Below, in pieces: positions 11,476-22,371 of a stretch of DNA of 64,000 nt. Below the pieces are notes generated by a model that had not been told where the DNA came from, ran no database searches, and saw nothing but the letters and a program-made list of their open reading frames with translations. Numbering within the stretch: the stretch's first letter is position 1; each line of letters opens with the position of its first letter. A program made the translations under genes and the position numbers. Source of the DNA: Mermis nigrescens (Eukaryota; Nematoda; Enoplea; Mermithida; Mermithidae); assembly GCA_036768485.1 (NCBI GenBank), contig JAVLUZ010000191.1, positions 1,454,472-1,518,471 of the forward strand, in the 5' to 3' direction.

Positions 11476-13800
11476 ATTCTGATTTGGTTCCATTTTTGAG
11501 CTAAACCAAGGTTATAATATACAATTCTTGTGCATTATAATAAAAGCAGAAGTAACATTAATGCTAATATACAGTTTGTACTTACTTTCTACAAATGTCT
11601 GAGGCGAAATTCAAGCTGAATATAAAATTGAAACCAAAAGAAATTTCACGAATAAATAATTAAGCAATAATTATATGCAAATTCAGTCGCATTCACTGAC
11701 AATATAATATTTATATAGTGAAACATTCGCGCTATAACTTCAAACATATTTTATATCAATATGCCTAAACATTTAAATCGTAATAATAAATTTAATCCAT
11801 CAAAATATAATTCACATTCATTGGATACTCTAAAAGAAGGAAGCTGTACAGACTTCTTCGCTTAACCTTAATAATGATTTGCTTGATACGAGTATCTAGA
11901 TTACACGTTGTTATGGTAGCTACCATGAATGCCGAATGTATAGTCTCTTTCATTTATTCGAGAGCTTTCTAGTCAATTTTTCAAGGAATACAGTATGTCA
12001 CGGAAGGTGACTTTGCACTGAATTTACGATACTTTTGTATATAATTTTTATATAATTATTCTAAACTAAGTTTAACCTTTGTTGTATTTACGCGTTATTA
12101 TTCGTCAATTTTCAATTAGGTACTCATTTATTTACCACCCAAAAACAAACCCTAAAGTGCCAATGTAAAAGACTTAAAGTTCTGAATGTTTGTTGACCGA
12201 TAAAGCTGACCTTGAACCCACTGCTCAATCGCGTTTTGAAACGATAAAAATTAAAATAAGTCGATCAGTGATGATTCAGATAGCGTTCACATTGTATGAC
12301 TGTACACTATGTATCTTACGTAACTCTGACTTTGATACATGTAATAATCAGTCGATTTGTAATTACTATTTGAACCCATATAAGACTTTATTACAGCTGC
12401 CTAAATATTGGAAAGTAAACCAAAAAGCCCCATTTGTACTTTTGATTATTATCCAGAATTTGATTGAGTTATCAGTGTCAAAGAAAATAGTTAAGCGTGT
12501 ACAATTTGCTTAGAATCTTATATTTCTTATCATTCTGAAGAAAATAACAGAAAAAATTATAATCAGATATGGAGCACAGGAGATCAAGAAGTGAAAAAGA
12601 TTTAATATATGTACATAGTAGCGAAATGAATCCCATAATTCAAAATAGGAAATATAGGCTTTTATTGGAAAAAGGGAAAATGTCATATTAATGTTTATAC
12701 ATTTTATAGAATCACGGATGGAAAGAAACCGCCAGTTGCTTATACGAATAGATGAAATTTTTATTTAAATATATTGATCTGAATTGATTGACGTATTTAT
12801 TTCGTTAATTACTGTAGAGGCAGTAAAAATAATTAGTATTGCCGATTTTTTTGGAGGAATCATCCCAAACTATTATGGTGATTACGAAATTCGAGTAATA
12901 AAGGTAAATTCTGCAATATTGATGGCAAACTGAATATGTAAAATGTCGCTAAAGGATCACGATGCTACACTTTAACTCCTGGATCTCCCTTGTAATGTTT
13001 TTGGGCTGGAGCTTCAATGACCCATTTGTATATTTACAAAAAAAACAGTCTATAATGAATAAATCATCATGGAAAAGCACCGACATTTAATGAATGAACA
13101 CTTACATCGAGAGAATGACTTTCTCAGAATCATTTCAAACTGACCAACGGTCGCGAACGTTTTTGGTTTGAAATGTGACTGAGACAAAATTCCGATTCTC
13201 TCCAAACAAAATTTCGTTTTATATCCCATGTAGTCCTCTGGAATGAAATAGTCCATCTTTACTTGCAAACTTAAAGAAAATGCGCGCGAATTTCTAAAAG
13301 TCAGATAAGTAGTATAAGGACTAAAGACAAAGTCCAGCATTTACATGTATGTACATAGATGATGACCAACCCATGACGAGGTAGCACAGGTGTAACTTTC
13401 AAAAAAAGTAAAAAGGGACGATTCTAATTTTGTCTGAAAGCTTCGATATTCCTATCGGAAATGGCAGTGAATTGACTAAAATTTTATCTCGAAATGCTTA
13501 ATATTTTTGTGCACCGAAAATGATACCGAATTTTCGAAGTGGATTCACAAAATAATGGCAAAAACGATTATTTTGTTGCACTCAATTTGTGAACACTTGG
13601 TTTGGACCGACGAATTGGACGTTTTGACGCAATCAAACGCTGTGCTGTACCTCAATCGATAAATCCGAATAATCGATGGACAAACGAGGACGTTTGTTTT
13701 TTTAGAAGGGCCGTGTCACAAAAGGTGACTTTGCACTTATGAATTTACGATACTTTTGTATATAATTTTTATATAATTATTCTAAACTAAGTTTGACCTT
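11476..13800. other. AT-rich intergenic, no gene seen
   Basis: No domain-bearing frame. A partial Tc1-like TIR end (AGTCTCTTTCATTTATTCG) lies at 11942-11960. The remaining frames (12190-12513, 13050-13340) are low-complexity chance frames. Confidence 0.5.
11994..12211 (+). repeat. Uninterrupted paralogue of the palindrome's insertion site
   Basis: From TGTCACGGAAGGTGACTTTG to AAAGCTGACCTT this 218-base segment matches 13717-13807 followed by 19281-19411 with few differences. It reads straight through TTTGTTGTATTTACGCG, with TGTTGTA at 12080-12086, exactly where the palindrome sits in the other copy. Confidence 0.85.
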
Positions 13801-13929
13801 TGTTGTAAGTAGTACTGGTGGACCTTCCAGCTCTACAATGGTTAAGCATATAGCCGTGCTTAAGCATATAGCACATGCTCAAGCATAGAGACTCTGAGAT
13901 TGTAGGCGCAAAAGTGCCTACAATAGGGC

Positions 13930-14560
13930 CGTACTACACAATAAAGCACGAAAGTATAGGCGTGAAGCGCCGAATTTCGGACGTTCTATTTTAAGCATAG
14001 CGTGAACCGCCGAATTTCGGACATTCTATTTTAAGCATAGCGTGAACCGCCGAATTTCGAACGTTCTATTTTAAGCATAGCGTGAACCGCCGAACTCGAG
14101 CGTTCTATTTAAAACATGGCACGAAGCGCCGAATTTCGGACCATACTACTACACAATATAGCACGAAAGTATAGGTGTAAACCGCCGAATTTCGGACGTT
14201 CTATTTTAAGCATAGCGTGAACCGCCGAATTTCGAACGTTCTATTTTAAGCATAGCGTGAACCGCCGAACTCGAGCGTTCTATTTAAAACATGGCACGAA
14301 GCGCCGAATTTCGGACCATACTACTACACAATAAAGCACGAAAGTATAGGCATAAACCGACGAATTTCGGACGTTCTATTTTAAGCATAGCGTGAACCAC
14401 CGAACTCGAGCATTCTATTTAAAACATGGCACGAAGCGCCGAATTTCGGACCATACTACTACACTTTAAAGCATGAAAGTATAGGCCCGAATTGCCGAAC
14501 TCGGCCGTTCTATTTTAAGCTTGGCACGAAGTGCCGAATTTCGGACGTTCTACCCTTGAG
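13930..14560. repeat. Subterminal array of 40-bp repeats, left arm
   Basis: Tandem, slightly diverged units built on CGTGAACCGCCGAATTTCGG and CGTTCTATTTTAAGCATAG. A higher-order pattern inserts ACTACACAATAAAGCACGAAAG every three to four units. Each unit contains a small palindrome around CGAATTTCG. Confidence 0.85.
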
Positions 14561-14569
14561 CGTTACAAT

Positions 14570-15340
14570 GCTTAAGCATATTACATGCTTAAGTATAGAG
14601 CCTCCATGAGGTGCTAAGCGCCTACAATGGGGTCATACTACTACACAATAAAGCACGTAAGAATAGGCGAGAAGCGCCCAACTATTCACAGTCGGTTATC
14701 CAGGACGGGCGGAGCCAATTAATTTTAATTTGCATAACTAGCTAGCAGCCTCCCCCATGCTACTGCTCTAATTTTAGTTCATAAACTGCACGTTGAAGCA
14801 TTGGCACGCTGTTCTATTTTTGCATGTTTTTCAAACTTTGAGACATGTAGGTTCTACAGCTTATGAGACAAAACTTATGTGTGCAATCATTTTATTTCTA
14901 TAGCTTATGAGACAAAACTTATGTTATTCATTCTCATCTTATTTATAGCTCATGTGGGGTGAGTGAGTAGGGTATACGGTTGAAAAGTAATTTATTAATT
15001 TCTACTCTTTTTCCAGAAAAAAATTGAAAAATAAATAAATAAATAAAAATGAATAAATAAATAAAAATAAGCATCGAATTTGGACATCAGGCTATACAAC
15101 AATAATACAACACCTTAATTAATCAAAATCAGAAAAAAAACAAGCCAAATAAAAATTTACAGAGAATTAGCCAGGAAGCACAACATAGAGCAAGTGCTCA
15201 ATACAAATTTCTACAACACAACGCATTAGTACGACGCATAAAACATCATAAAACGGGTTAAACGCTTAAACGTAGAAACTCTGCCCTTGTAGGCGCGAAG
15301 CACCAAATTTCGGGTAAAAATTCTTTAGAATAGTGTACTG
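14570..15340. other. Non-coding part of palindrome arm
   Basis: AT-rich, with a GAATAAAT-type run at 15030-15070 and a direct repeat of TATGAGACAAAACTTATG near 14860 and 14910. Mirrored at 17750-18520. No gene seen. Confidence 0.5.
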
Positions 15341-15341
15341 A

Positions 15342-15974
15342 TTATATTCTGAGCATTTTTATCCGATTTGGATAGTCTAACAGTGCACTGCTAGACTCTT
15401 CAACAGATGTGACAACTTCATTATTGTCTTCTCGTTTCATCTGCTCATCCTCAAATAGATCGGCATTTTTGCGAATCAATTTTTTAAACATGTATTTTCG
15501 ACTGGCCCAAGCTGTCTCATTAGCTTCCTTTTTTCCAAATTTTAATTCATACCGGTAAAAATTATTAGCGTTTTCTATTTCTTCCCTTAAATCGCTTTGA
15601 TTTAGAGCATCTAGGAGTGAGTCATAAAAATCATAGAGAATATGGATTTTATCAACAAAACTGCTGTAAAATGGCTCGGTTTGGAGGTCTTGTATACTGT
15701 TCGGAAAATCTTCAAAATCTGAAAGCACGGATTTTACTAAAAAGCGCCAAAACGGGTTAGTCCAACCACTTTCAATTACAGTCTCATTTGAGCTGCTTTC
15801 AGAATCTGAAGAATTTCCATTGTTACTGCCTTCACTACTATCATCATCTGTCATTTGTTCAGACTCTGATGTATCATTCCTCTTTTGTGATATCCCATGC
15901 ATGAGGTATTTGTGTCTTTTTAAAGTAAAATTATTAAGTAATTGCTTACCGCAAATTTCACAGATTTTATTCAT
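15342..15974 (-). CDS. C2H2 zinc-finger protein, foldback arm copy 1
   Basis: 210 residues. Residues 5-26 form one C2H2 finger (C-x2-C-G-K...R-H-x4-H) directly at the N terminus. Residues 28-65 are an acidic, Ser-rich low-complexity linker (EQMTDDDSSEGSNNGNSSDS). Residues 70-185 are predicted helical, with a W-x3-L-V-K-S motif, Tyr/Phe-rich helices and a basic segment. The layout (one finger, acidic linker, helical domain) suggests a DNA-binding protein acting on the element itself, but I do not recognise a named family and see no DDE or tyrosine-recombinase motif. It is transcribed away from the palindrome centre. The protein is identical to the copy on the other arm, implying recent origin or ongoing conversion. 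Confidence 0.75.
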   Translation of the reverse strand: MNKICEICGKQLLNNFTLKRHKYLMHGISQKRNDTSESEQMTDDDSSEGSNNGNSSDSESSSNETVIESGWTNPFWRFLVKSVLSDFEDFPNSIQDLQTEPFYSSFVDKIHILYDFYDSLLDALNQSDLREEIENANNFYRYELKFGKKEANETAWASRKYMFKKLIRKNADLFEDEQMKREDNNEVVTSVEESSSALLDYPNRIKMLRI

Positions 15975-17112
15975 TTTGTCAACTATTTAAGATGTGGCAT
16001 TCCTTAAATAAACTTTATTGCACATGTGATTCGCGTTTACATCACATTCTTGACGTAGAAGCTCACATTCTTCACAATATTGGTCACTACCGTCACTTCA
16101 TTCAATTCTATAGCCTAGCATGCATTTTCTTCATATGCATAACGTTAAGCCTGGTTCTGAAGTGAAAATTATCGCTGACAAAGTGCTCCAATTTATCTCC
16201 AAGAATCTCAATTTGTCGGTAATATCGTCAATACAACCTCACGCAGAAAGGTGGTTTGCTAGTCAGTTGTTAGCTGATGCAACTACAAATAGGTGATTTT
16301 TATGAAATGCGCCCAATTTTCAGAGGAATGTGACGATGTGATGGTTTTTGTGCAGAATGTACATTCTGCACAAAAACCATCACATCGTCACATTCGTCTG
16401 AAAATGTATACCAGGAGGTTCATACCTTCTCGCCTTTGGCGACTGATAAGTTAAAAGCAAATGCGCCCAATTTTCAAAGGAATGTGACGATGTGATGCTT
16501 TTTGTGCAGAATGTGAGGATTTTGTGCACCTCACATTTTGCAGAAAAATCTCACATTCCAAATTGTGCACCTCACATTCTGCACAAAAAGCATCACATCG
16601 TCACATTCCTTTGAAAATTGGGCGCATTTGCTTTTAACTTATCAGTCGCCAAAGGCGAGAAGGTATGAACCTCCTGGTATACATTTTCAGACGAATGTGA
16701 CGATGTGATGGTTTTTGTGCAGAATGTCATTCTGCACAAAAACCATCACATCGTCACATTCCTCTGAAAATTGGGCGCATTTCATAAAAATCACCTATTT
16801 GTAGTTGCATCAGCTAACAACTGACTAGCAAACCACCTTTCTGCGTGAGGTTGTATTGACGATATTACCGACAAATTGAGATTCTTGGAGATAAATTGGA
16901 GCACTTTGTCAGCGATAATTTTCACTTCAGAACCAGGCTTAACGTTATGCATATGAAGAAAATGCATGCTAGGCTATAGAATTGAATGAAGTGACGGTAG
17001 TGACCAATATTGTGAAGAATGTGAGCTTCTACGTCAAGAATGTGATGTAAACGCGAATCACATGTGCAATAAAGTTTATTTAAGGAATGCCACATCTTGA
17101 ATAGTTGACAAA
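15975..17112. other. Palindrome centre with nested hairpins
   Basis: The stretch between the two head-to-head genes. It contains a hairpin at about 16328-16405 (stem GTGACGATGTGATGGTTTTT with its complement), another at about 16686-16765, and the main centre at 16519-16569, itself rich in CTCACATT and GTGCA. The two genes' 5' flanks (including GTTTATTTAAGG, a TATA-like element about 40 bases before each ATG) are mirrored. Confidence 0.8.
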
Positions 17113-17745
17113 ATGAATAAAATCTGTGAAATTTGCGGTAAGCAATTACTTAATAATTTTACTTTAAAAAGACACAAATACCTCATGCATGGGATATCAC
17201 AAAAGAGGAATGATACATCAGAGTCTGAACAAATGACAGATGATGATAGTAGTGAAGGCAGTAACAATGGAAATTCTTCAGATTCTGAAAGCAGCTCAAA
17301 TGAGACTGTAATTGAAAGTGGTTGGACTAACCCGTTTTGGCGCTTTTTAGTAAAATCCGTGCTTTCAGATTTTGAAGATTTTCCGAACAGTATACAAGAC
17401 CTCCAAACCGAGCCATTTTACAGCAGTTTTGTTGATAAAATCCATATTCTCTATGATTTTTATGACTCACTCCTAGATGCTCTAAATCAAAGCGATTTAA
17501 GGGAAGAAATAGAAAACGCTAATAATTTTTACCGGTATGAATTAAAATTTGGAAAAAAGGAAGCTAATGAGACAGCTTGGGCCAGTCGAAAATACATGTT
17601 TAAAAAATTGATTCGCAAAAATGCCGATCTATTTGAGGATGAGCAGATGAAACGAGAAGACAATAATGAAGTTGTCACATCTGTTGAAGAGTCTAGCAGT
17701 GCACTGTTAGACTATCCAAATCGGATAAAAATGCTCAGAATATAA
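17113..17745 (+). CDS. C2H2 zinc-finger protein, foldback arm copy 2
   Basis: Mirror copy of the gene at 15342-15974, with an identical 210-residue product: N-terminal C2H2 finger (residues 5-26), acidic Ser-rich linker, C-terminal helical domain. The start is the first ATG after an in-frame stop, 8 bases after TTGAC. The two copies diverge from the centre, so their promoters lie in the mirrored 16570-17112 and 15975-16518 segments. What the protein does is unknown; a role in recognising the arm repeats is a guess. Confidence 0.75.
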   Translation: MNKICEICGKQLLNNFTLKRHKYLMHGISQKRNDTSESEQMTDDDSSEGSNNGNSSDSESSSNETVIESGWTNPFWRFLVKSVLSDFEDFPNSIQDLQTEPFYSSFVDKIHILYDFYDSLLDALNQSDLREEIENANNFYRYELKFGKKEANETAWASRKYMFKKLIRKNADLFEDEQMKREDNNEVVTSVEESSSALLDYPNRIKMLRI

Positions 17746-18529
17746 TCAGTACACTATTCTAAAGAATTTTTACCCGAAATTTGGTGCTTCGCGCCTACAA
17801 GGGCAGAGTTTCTACGTTTAAGCGTTTAACCCGTTTTATGATGTTTTATGCGTCGTACTAATGCGTTGTGTTGTAGAAATTTGTATTGAGCACTTGCTCT
17901 ATGTTGTGCTTCCTGGCTAATTCTCTGTAAATTTTTATTTGGCTTGTTTTTTTCTGATTTTGATTAATTAAGGTGTTGTATTATTGTTGTATAGCCTGAT
18001 GTCCAAATTCGATGCTTATTTTTATTTATTTATTCATTTTTATTTATTTATTTATTTTTCAATTTTTTTCTGGAAAAAGAGTAGAAATTAATAAATTACT
18101 TTTCAACCGTATACCCTACTCACTCACCCCACATGAGCTATAAATAAGATGAGAATGAATAACATAAGTTTTGTCTCATAAGCTATAGAAATAAAATGAT
18201 TGCACACATAAGTTTTGTCTCATAAGCTGTAGAACCTACATGTCTCAAAGTTTGAAAAACATGCAAAAATAGAACAGCGTGCCAATGCTTCAACGTGCAG
18301 TTTATGAACTAAAATTAGAGCAGTAGCATGGGGGAGGCTGCTAGCTAGTTATGCAAATTAAAATTAATTGGCTCCGCCCGTCCTGGATAACCGACTGTGA
18401 ATAGTTGGGCGCTTCTCGCCTATTCTTACGTGCTTTATTGTGTAGTAGTATGACCCCATTGTAGGCGCTTAGCACCTCATGGAGGCTCTATACTTAAGCA
18501 TGTAATATGCTTAAGCATTGTAACGCTCA

Positions 18530-19160
18530 AGGGTAGAACGTCCGAAATTCGGCACTTCGTGCCAAGCTTAAAATAGAACGGCCGAGTTCGGCAATTCGGG
18601 CCTATACTTTCATGCTTTAAAGTGTAGTAGTATGGTCCGAAATTCGGCGCTTCGTGCCATGTTTTAAATAGAATGCTCGAGTTCGGTGGTTCACGCTATG
18701 CTTAAAATAGAACGTCCGAAATTCGTCGGTTTATGCCTATACTTTCGTGCTTTATTGTGTAGTAGTATGGTCCGAAATTCGGCGCTTCGTGCCATGTTTT
18801 AAATAGAACGCTCGAGTTCGGCGGTTCACGCTATGCTTAAAATAGAACGTTCGAAATTCGGCGGTTCACGCTATGCTTAAAATAGAACGTCCGAAATTCG
18901 GCGGTTTACACCTATACTTTCGTGCTATATTGTGTAGTAGTATGGTCCGAAATTCGGCGCTTCGTGCCATGTTTTAAATAGAACGCTCGAGTTCGGCGGT
19001 TCACGCTATGCTTAAAATAGAACGTTCGAAATTCGGCGGTTCACGCTATGCTTAAAATAGAATGTCCGAAATTCGGCGGTTCACGCTATGCTTAAAATAG
19101 AACGTCCGAAATTCGGCGCTTCACGCCTATACTTTCGTGCTTTATTGTGTAGTACGGCCC
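18530..19160. repeat. Subterminal array of 40-bp repeats, right arm
   Basis: Reverse complement of the left-arm array, unit for unit, including the same higher-order interruptions. Confidence 0.85.
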
Positions 19161-19287
19161 TATTGTAGGCACTTTTGCGCCTACAATCTCAGAGTCTCTA
19201 TGCTTAAGCATGTGCTATATGCTTAAGCACGGCTATATGCTTAACCATTGTAGAGCTGGAAGGTCCACCAGTACCAATACTGTTGTA

Positions 19288-20138
19288 TTTACGCGTTATT
19301 ATTCGTCAATTTTCAATTAGGTACTCATTTATTCACCACCCAAAAACAAACCCTAAAGTGCCAATGTAAAAGACTTAAAGTTCTGAATGTTCATTGACCG
19401 ATAAAGCTGACCTAAATGAATTCCATTTATTAATTTTCCGACGTACACACCAACCTGCTAAGAAACTAGCTTAAAGCGGAAAGAACTGGAAATGAGTCAA
19501 CTTAAGGCCATAAATATTTACTCGCTGACCCGAATAATATTATTCAGGAATGTAATGTTAACAAATTTAGCTATTATGATCACACACCAAAGAGCTCAAA
19601 GTCCATAGTAAGCAAACAGCTGAAAGTGACCAACTATTTACCTGAACAACCTTTACCTTTATTAGCATATGTTTTATGTCCAAAACACGTAAATCACTAA
19701 GCCCATATTTTGACACCAAAATATTAACTCGACCACGCGTTCAGCTTAACCTTGATGAGTCAGCTGATAAGGAAAAAGGTCAAGTCACAAGCCAAGCTCC
19801 GAGTCCGATCGGAAAGAAAGAGACGAAGAAGTTCAGTCTTGAAGTGGCCGTAGCGCGCTTTACGCGCTGTTTCCATCTTTTATCTTCCCGTTTTTCCTCT
19901 AATGCCCCAAAGATGTAATCCATATCCTTCTTCACCCTTCTTTTCCCCCAACCTTTCCACCTTGTTTGTCGTCTCTTGTACTAGATATTATTGATATCTC
20001 ATTCATATCGTGCCTGTAATTACTTTAACCCCTGATTTATTTATACATATTGTAATTAATGTTAATAAAATTAGAGAAAAGTTACTCGTTATACCATTAG
20101 GTCACACACATACAAGACGACGACGTAACAAGTATTCG
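19288..20138. other. Intergenic, no confident gene
   Basis: The continuation of the interrupted repeat ends at 19411. An 80-residue open frame at 19676-19918, rich in Lys/Ser/Pro with no paralogue in the window, is not called. Confidence 0.4.
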
Positions 20139-20718
20139 AAACAAGACGAATTACTGTGATTCGATGGATCAGCTCAGTGAGGGAGAGTGGCTGGATTTCT
20201 TCCATTTTCAATGCACTAATCCGCCCATATAAATTTAATTTGGGCACTCAACCCTACTTCTACCGAGCTCTAGATCCGTGATCTAGTTGCCTGTTTTTTG
20301 CAGTTTACTGTAAGGCCATGAATTCTAATGTTGCAAGCTTCTCAGTACCCTCTTTTTTACTGCAACACATGTTTTATTGAGCAAAAGAAAACGTATTGAC
20401 CTATATTTTATTATGAAAGCTTGATTTCATGATTTTATAACATGTGTTATACGTGTCGCAGATCGAATTTCTTACACATGTTTGAATGTTCAAATACGTT
20501 TTTTTCAATTGGTTTCCAGTTTTGTGCAAACTTAATGACATTTTTCAATTTCTCATGCTCTTGGCTACCAGAAATATGTATTTTTATTAATTTTTCTTAT
20601 CTCCCCAGTGACTAGATTTTCGATCTAGACCTTGGTAATTCTAGGATGCGTGACTCCTCGGTAACAGGAGGGCTAATCAGTGCTGGGACATACTACAGTA
20701 AGTGCACTTAAGAAACAG

Positions 20719-20790
20719 CTGTCGGCTGGAATCGAACCCGGGTTGCTTCGACTACCAGCAGAGGTTTTACCACTGAGCTATGTGGGACTT
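20719..20790 (-). repeat. tRNA-like sequence inside a TIR element
   Basis: The minus strand contains an A box (TAGCTCAGTGGTAAAAC) and a B box (GGTTCGATTCCAGCC) at tRNA spacing, but acceptor and T stems do not pair well, so it is a tRNA-derived sequence rather than a working tRNA gene. Related copies: 35113-35185 (+) and 37771-37841 (-). Confidence 0.65.
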
Positions 20791-21131
20791 CGCGACGTTT
20801 CTTAACATCTTAGTCTTTTGTGTTTAAAGTGTCAATTTAGGATATGTAAGTTGATTGCGCGATTTTTATCTATAAGTTAATTGATCTGCTGAATGACAAG
20901 AATAAATTATGCCGCAAAATGCTTTTGAAAAACCCTTATTTACTACGTAGCTATAGTCAGATCTAGCGACCTACAGTGAATAAGAAAGAGGACTTACTGT
21001 AACCTCCGAAAACAGTTAGGTACTAAAAAAGGTCTCGGATAAAGTGAACAGACTATAAACATGATCTGCTTATGGTCGGCAACGATCTGATAATCGATCA
21101 AGTCCTTTAGGACTGTTGGCTTGTTGGCTAC

Positions 21132-22371
21132 TGCGGTGTAGTATTATTTTGATATACCAAAAATACATTTTAGTATGATTTTGGTAGGCACTTGCTGGAC
21201 TATCAATATCATATTTTAATTCTGTGAGTTTTGGTATATCGTATTCTTATCATATTAGAACTCTGGGAAATGTGAAAATATTTTTGATATAATTTTGGTA
21301 TAATTTTAGTATTAAGTCGTAGCACTTTTCCTTTTTATGCTCTTTATCTTACTTACTTATTTTGTACGTATGATGCAGTAGGTATTTTTCCACAGGTTGT
21401 ATTATCATATGGAGACAAGTAACGTAAGTATGTATGTACATACATATGTTTACCGAGCCGGGCCCCTAATACATATAGTCCGTTGAGGTTTGTTTACACC
21501 TACGTTATTCGTGTTTACTTCATTAGGCGTCGGGGAGGGGGTTTTGGGAGAATGCACCCCCAGAAACCAAAATACCCCCCAAAATTCGATTTTTGAAATT
21601 TGTTTGTTCTTTTTCGCAATTTTTTGATGCCAATGGATATTGCTCGATGAGAAACGTCGAAAAATGGTCTTTGTTTGCTATAATACCATTTTAAGGCCAT
21701 CTTCTGACCTTTGAAAGAAACTTGCACCTCCCAGAACTTCGCAGCCGCCCACCTATGGTGTACTTGCATACAATTAGCGCAGCGTAGTATGAGTGAAGTA
21801 ACACCTGTCTGTATTGACAAATGCGTAATATTAGGTGAGCTCAGCTCATCATTAAGGTTGGCTAATAGTCTGTTTCACATAAGATTGGGCATATATTTTA
21901 AGAAGTTATTCAAAAGTAAGCCGACGGATTATGATAATTATATATCAAATCAATGGTATAATCGCAATCTGTCAATTTGTTGTCGAACATCGTTTTTAAA
22001 ATTTATGCGCAAACTTGTGCGAAACAGACTGGGAGATTACAAAACATTAGGTAGGCAGGTAGGAATGATGACCATTAAGTTATTTGTTTTCTTAATCCTT
22101 CTTTGCCACCTGTATTCTTGACCGTTGAGCTCCCTTGATTCTGATCCAAATATTCCGAAATTCTGTTATTTGTCGAAAAGTGAATGGAATTCAAATGATT
22201 TTGAGAACTTAATCTCGTAAATTTTGAAAGCTTTTAAATGAATGAAATAGTTTTGAAATTTACGTCTAAAAATTTAATGCTCGTGTTTTTCTAGTTTATT
22301 TCACTAAATCTTGTGCACTAGAATCAATTTTATACGATTAGTGAGCAGGCACAAAATTCGTTTCTAGTGCG
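21132..22371. other. Copy-A-specific insert with two short TIR elements
   Basis: Absent from copy B. It contains AT-rich sequence (21132-21500), a CCAYACSTGGGC-family element (about 21530-21765) and a Tc1-like TIR element (21866-22030). No gene seen. Confidence 0.6.
21866..22030. mobile_element. Short Tc1-like TIR element (AGTCTGTTTCAC family)
   Basis: About 165 bp with inverted ends TAGTCTGTTTCAC and GTGCGAAACAGACT. The same family, in opposite orientation, lies at 47305-47473. Non-coding. Confidence 0.7.

Larger units (their letters stand above)
13808..19280. mobile_element. Foldback element: 5.5-kb near-perfect palindrome
   Basis: The two arms (13808-16518 and 16570-19280) are inverted copies of about 2.71 kb around a 51-base spacer. 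They have effectively the same length and encode identical 210-residue proteins. Outer ends share GTACTGGTGGACC. The element is flanked by TGTTGTA (13801-13807 and 19281-19287), a 7-bp candidate target duplication, and the empty site exists at 12080-12086. Each arm carries a subterminal array of 40-bp repeats, a non-coding A/T-rich stretch, a zinc-finger gene facing the centre, and nested hairpins near the centre. Terminal tandem repeats plus very long inverted repeats is the layout of Foldback elements. I see no recognisable transposase. Confidence 0.85.

Noticed and set aside
12190..12513. 107-residue open frame near the empty site
   Set aside because: Starts inside the repeat; no domain; composition is that of AT-rich random sequence.
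13930..14560. Regular 40-bp repeats that resemble a CRISPR array
   Set aside because: Units are directly adjacent with no unique spacers, are mirrored at 18530-19160, and lie in an animal foldback element.
19676..19918. 80-residue Lys/Ser/Pro-rich open frame
   Set aside because: Single copy, no domain; codon and amino-acid content not convincing.
20719..20790. Functional tRNA gene
   Set aside because: A and B boxes are present but the acceptor and T stems do not pair, and it recurs inside TIR elements.
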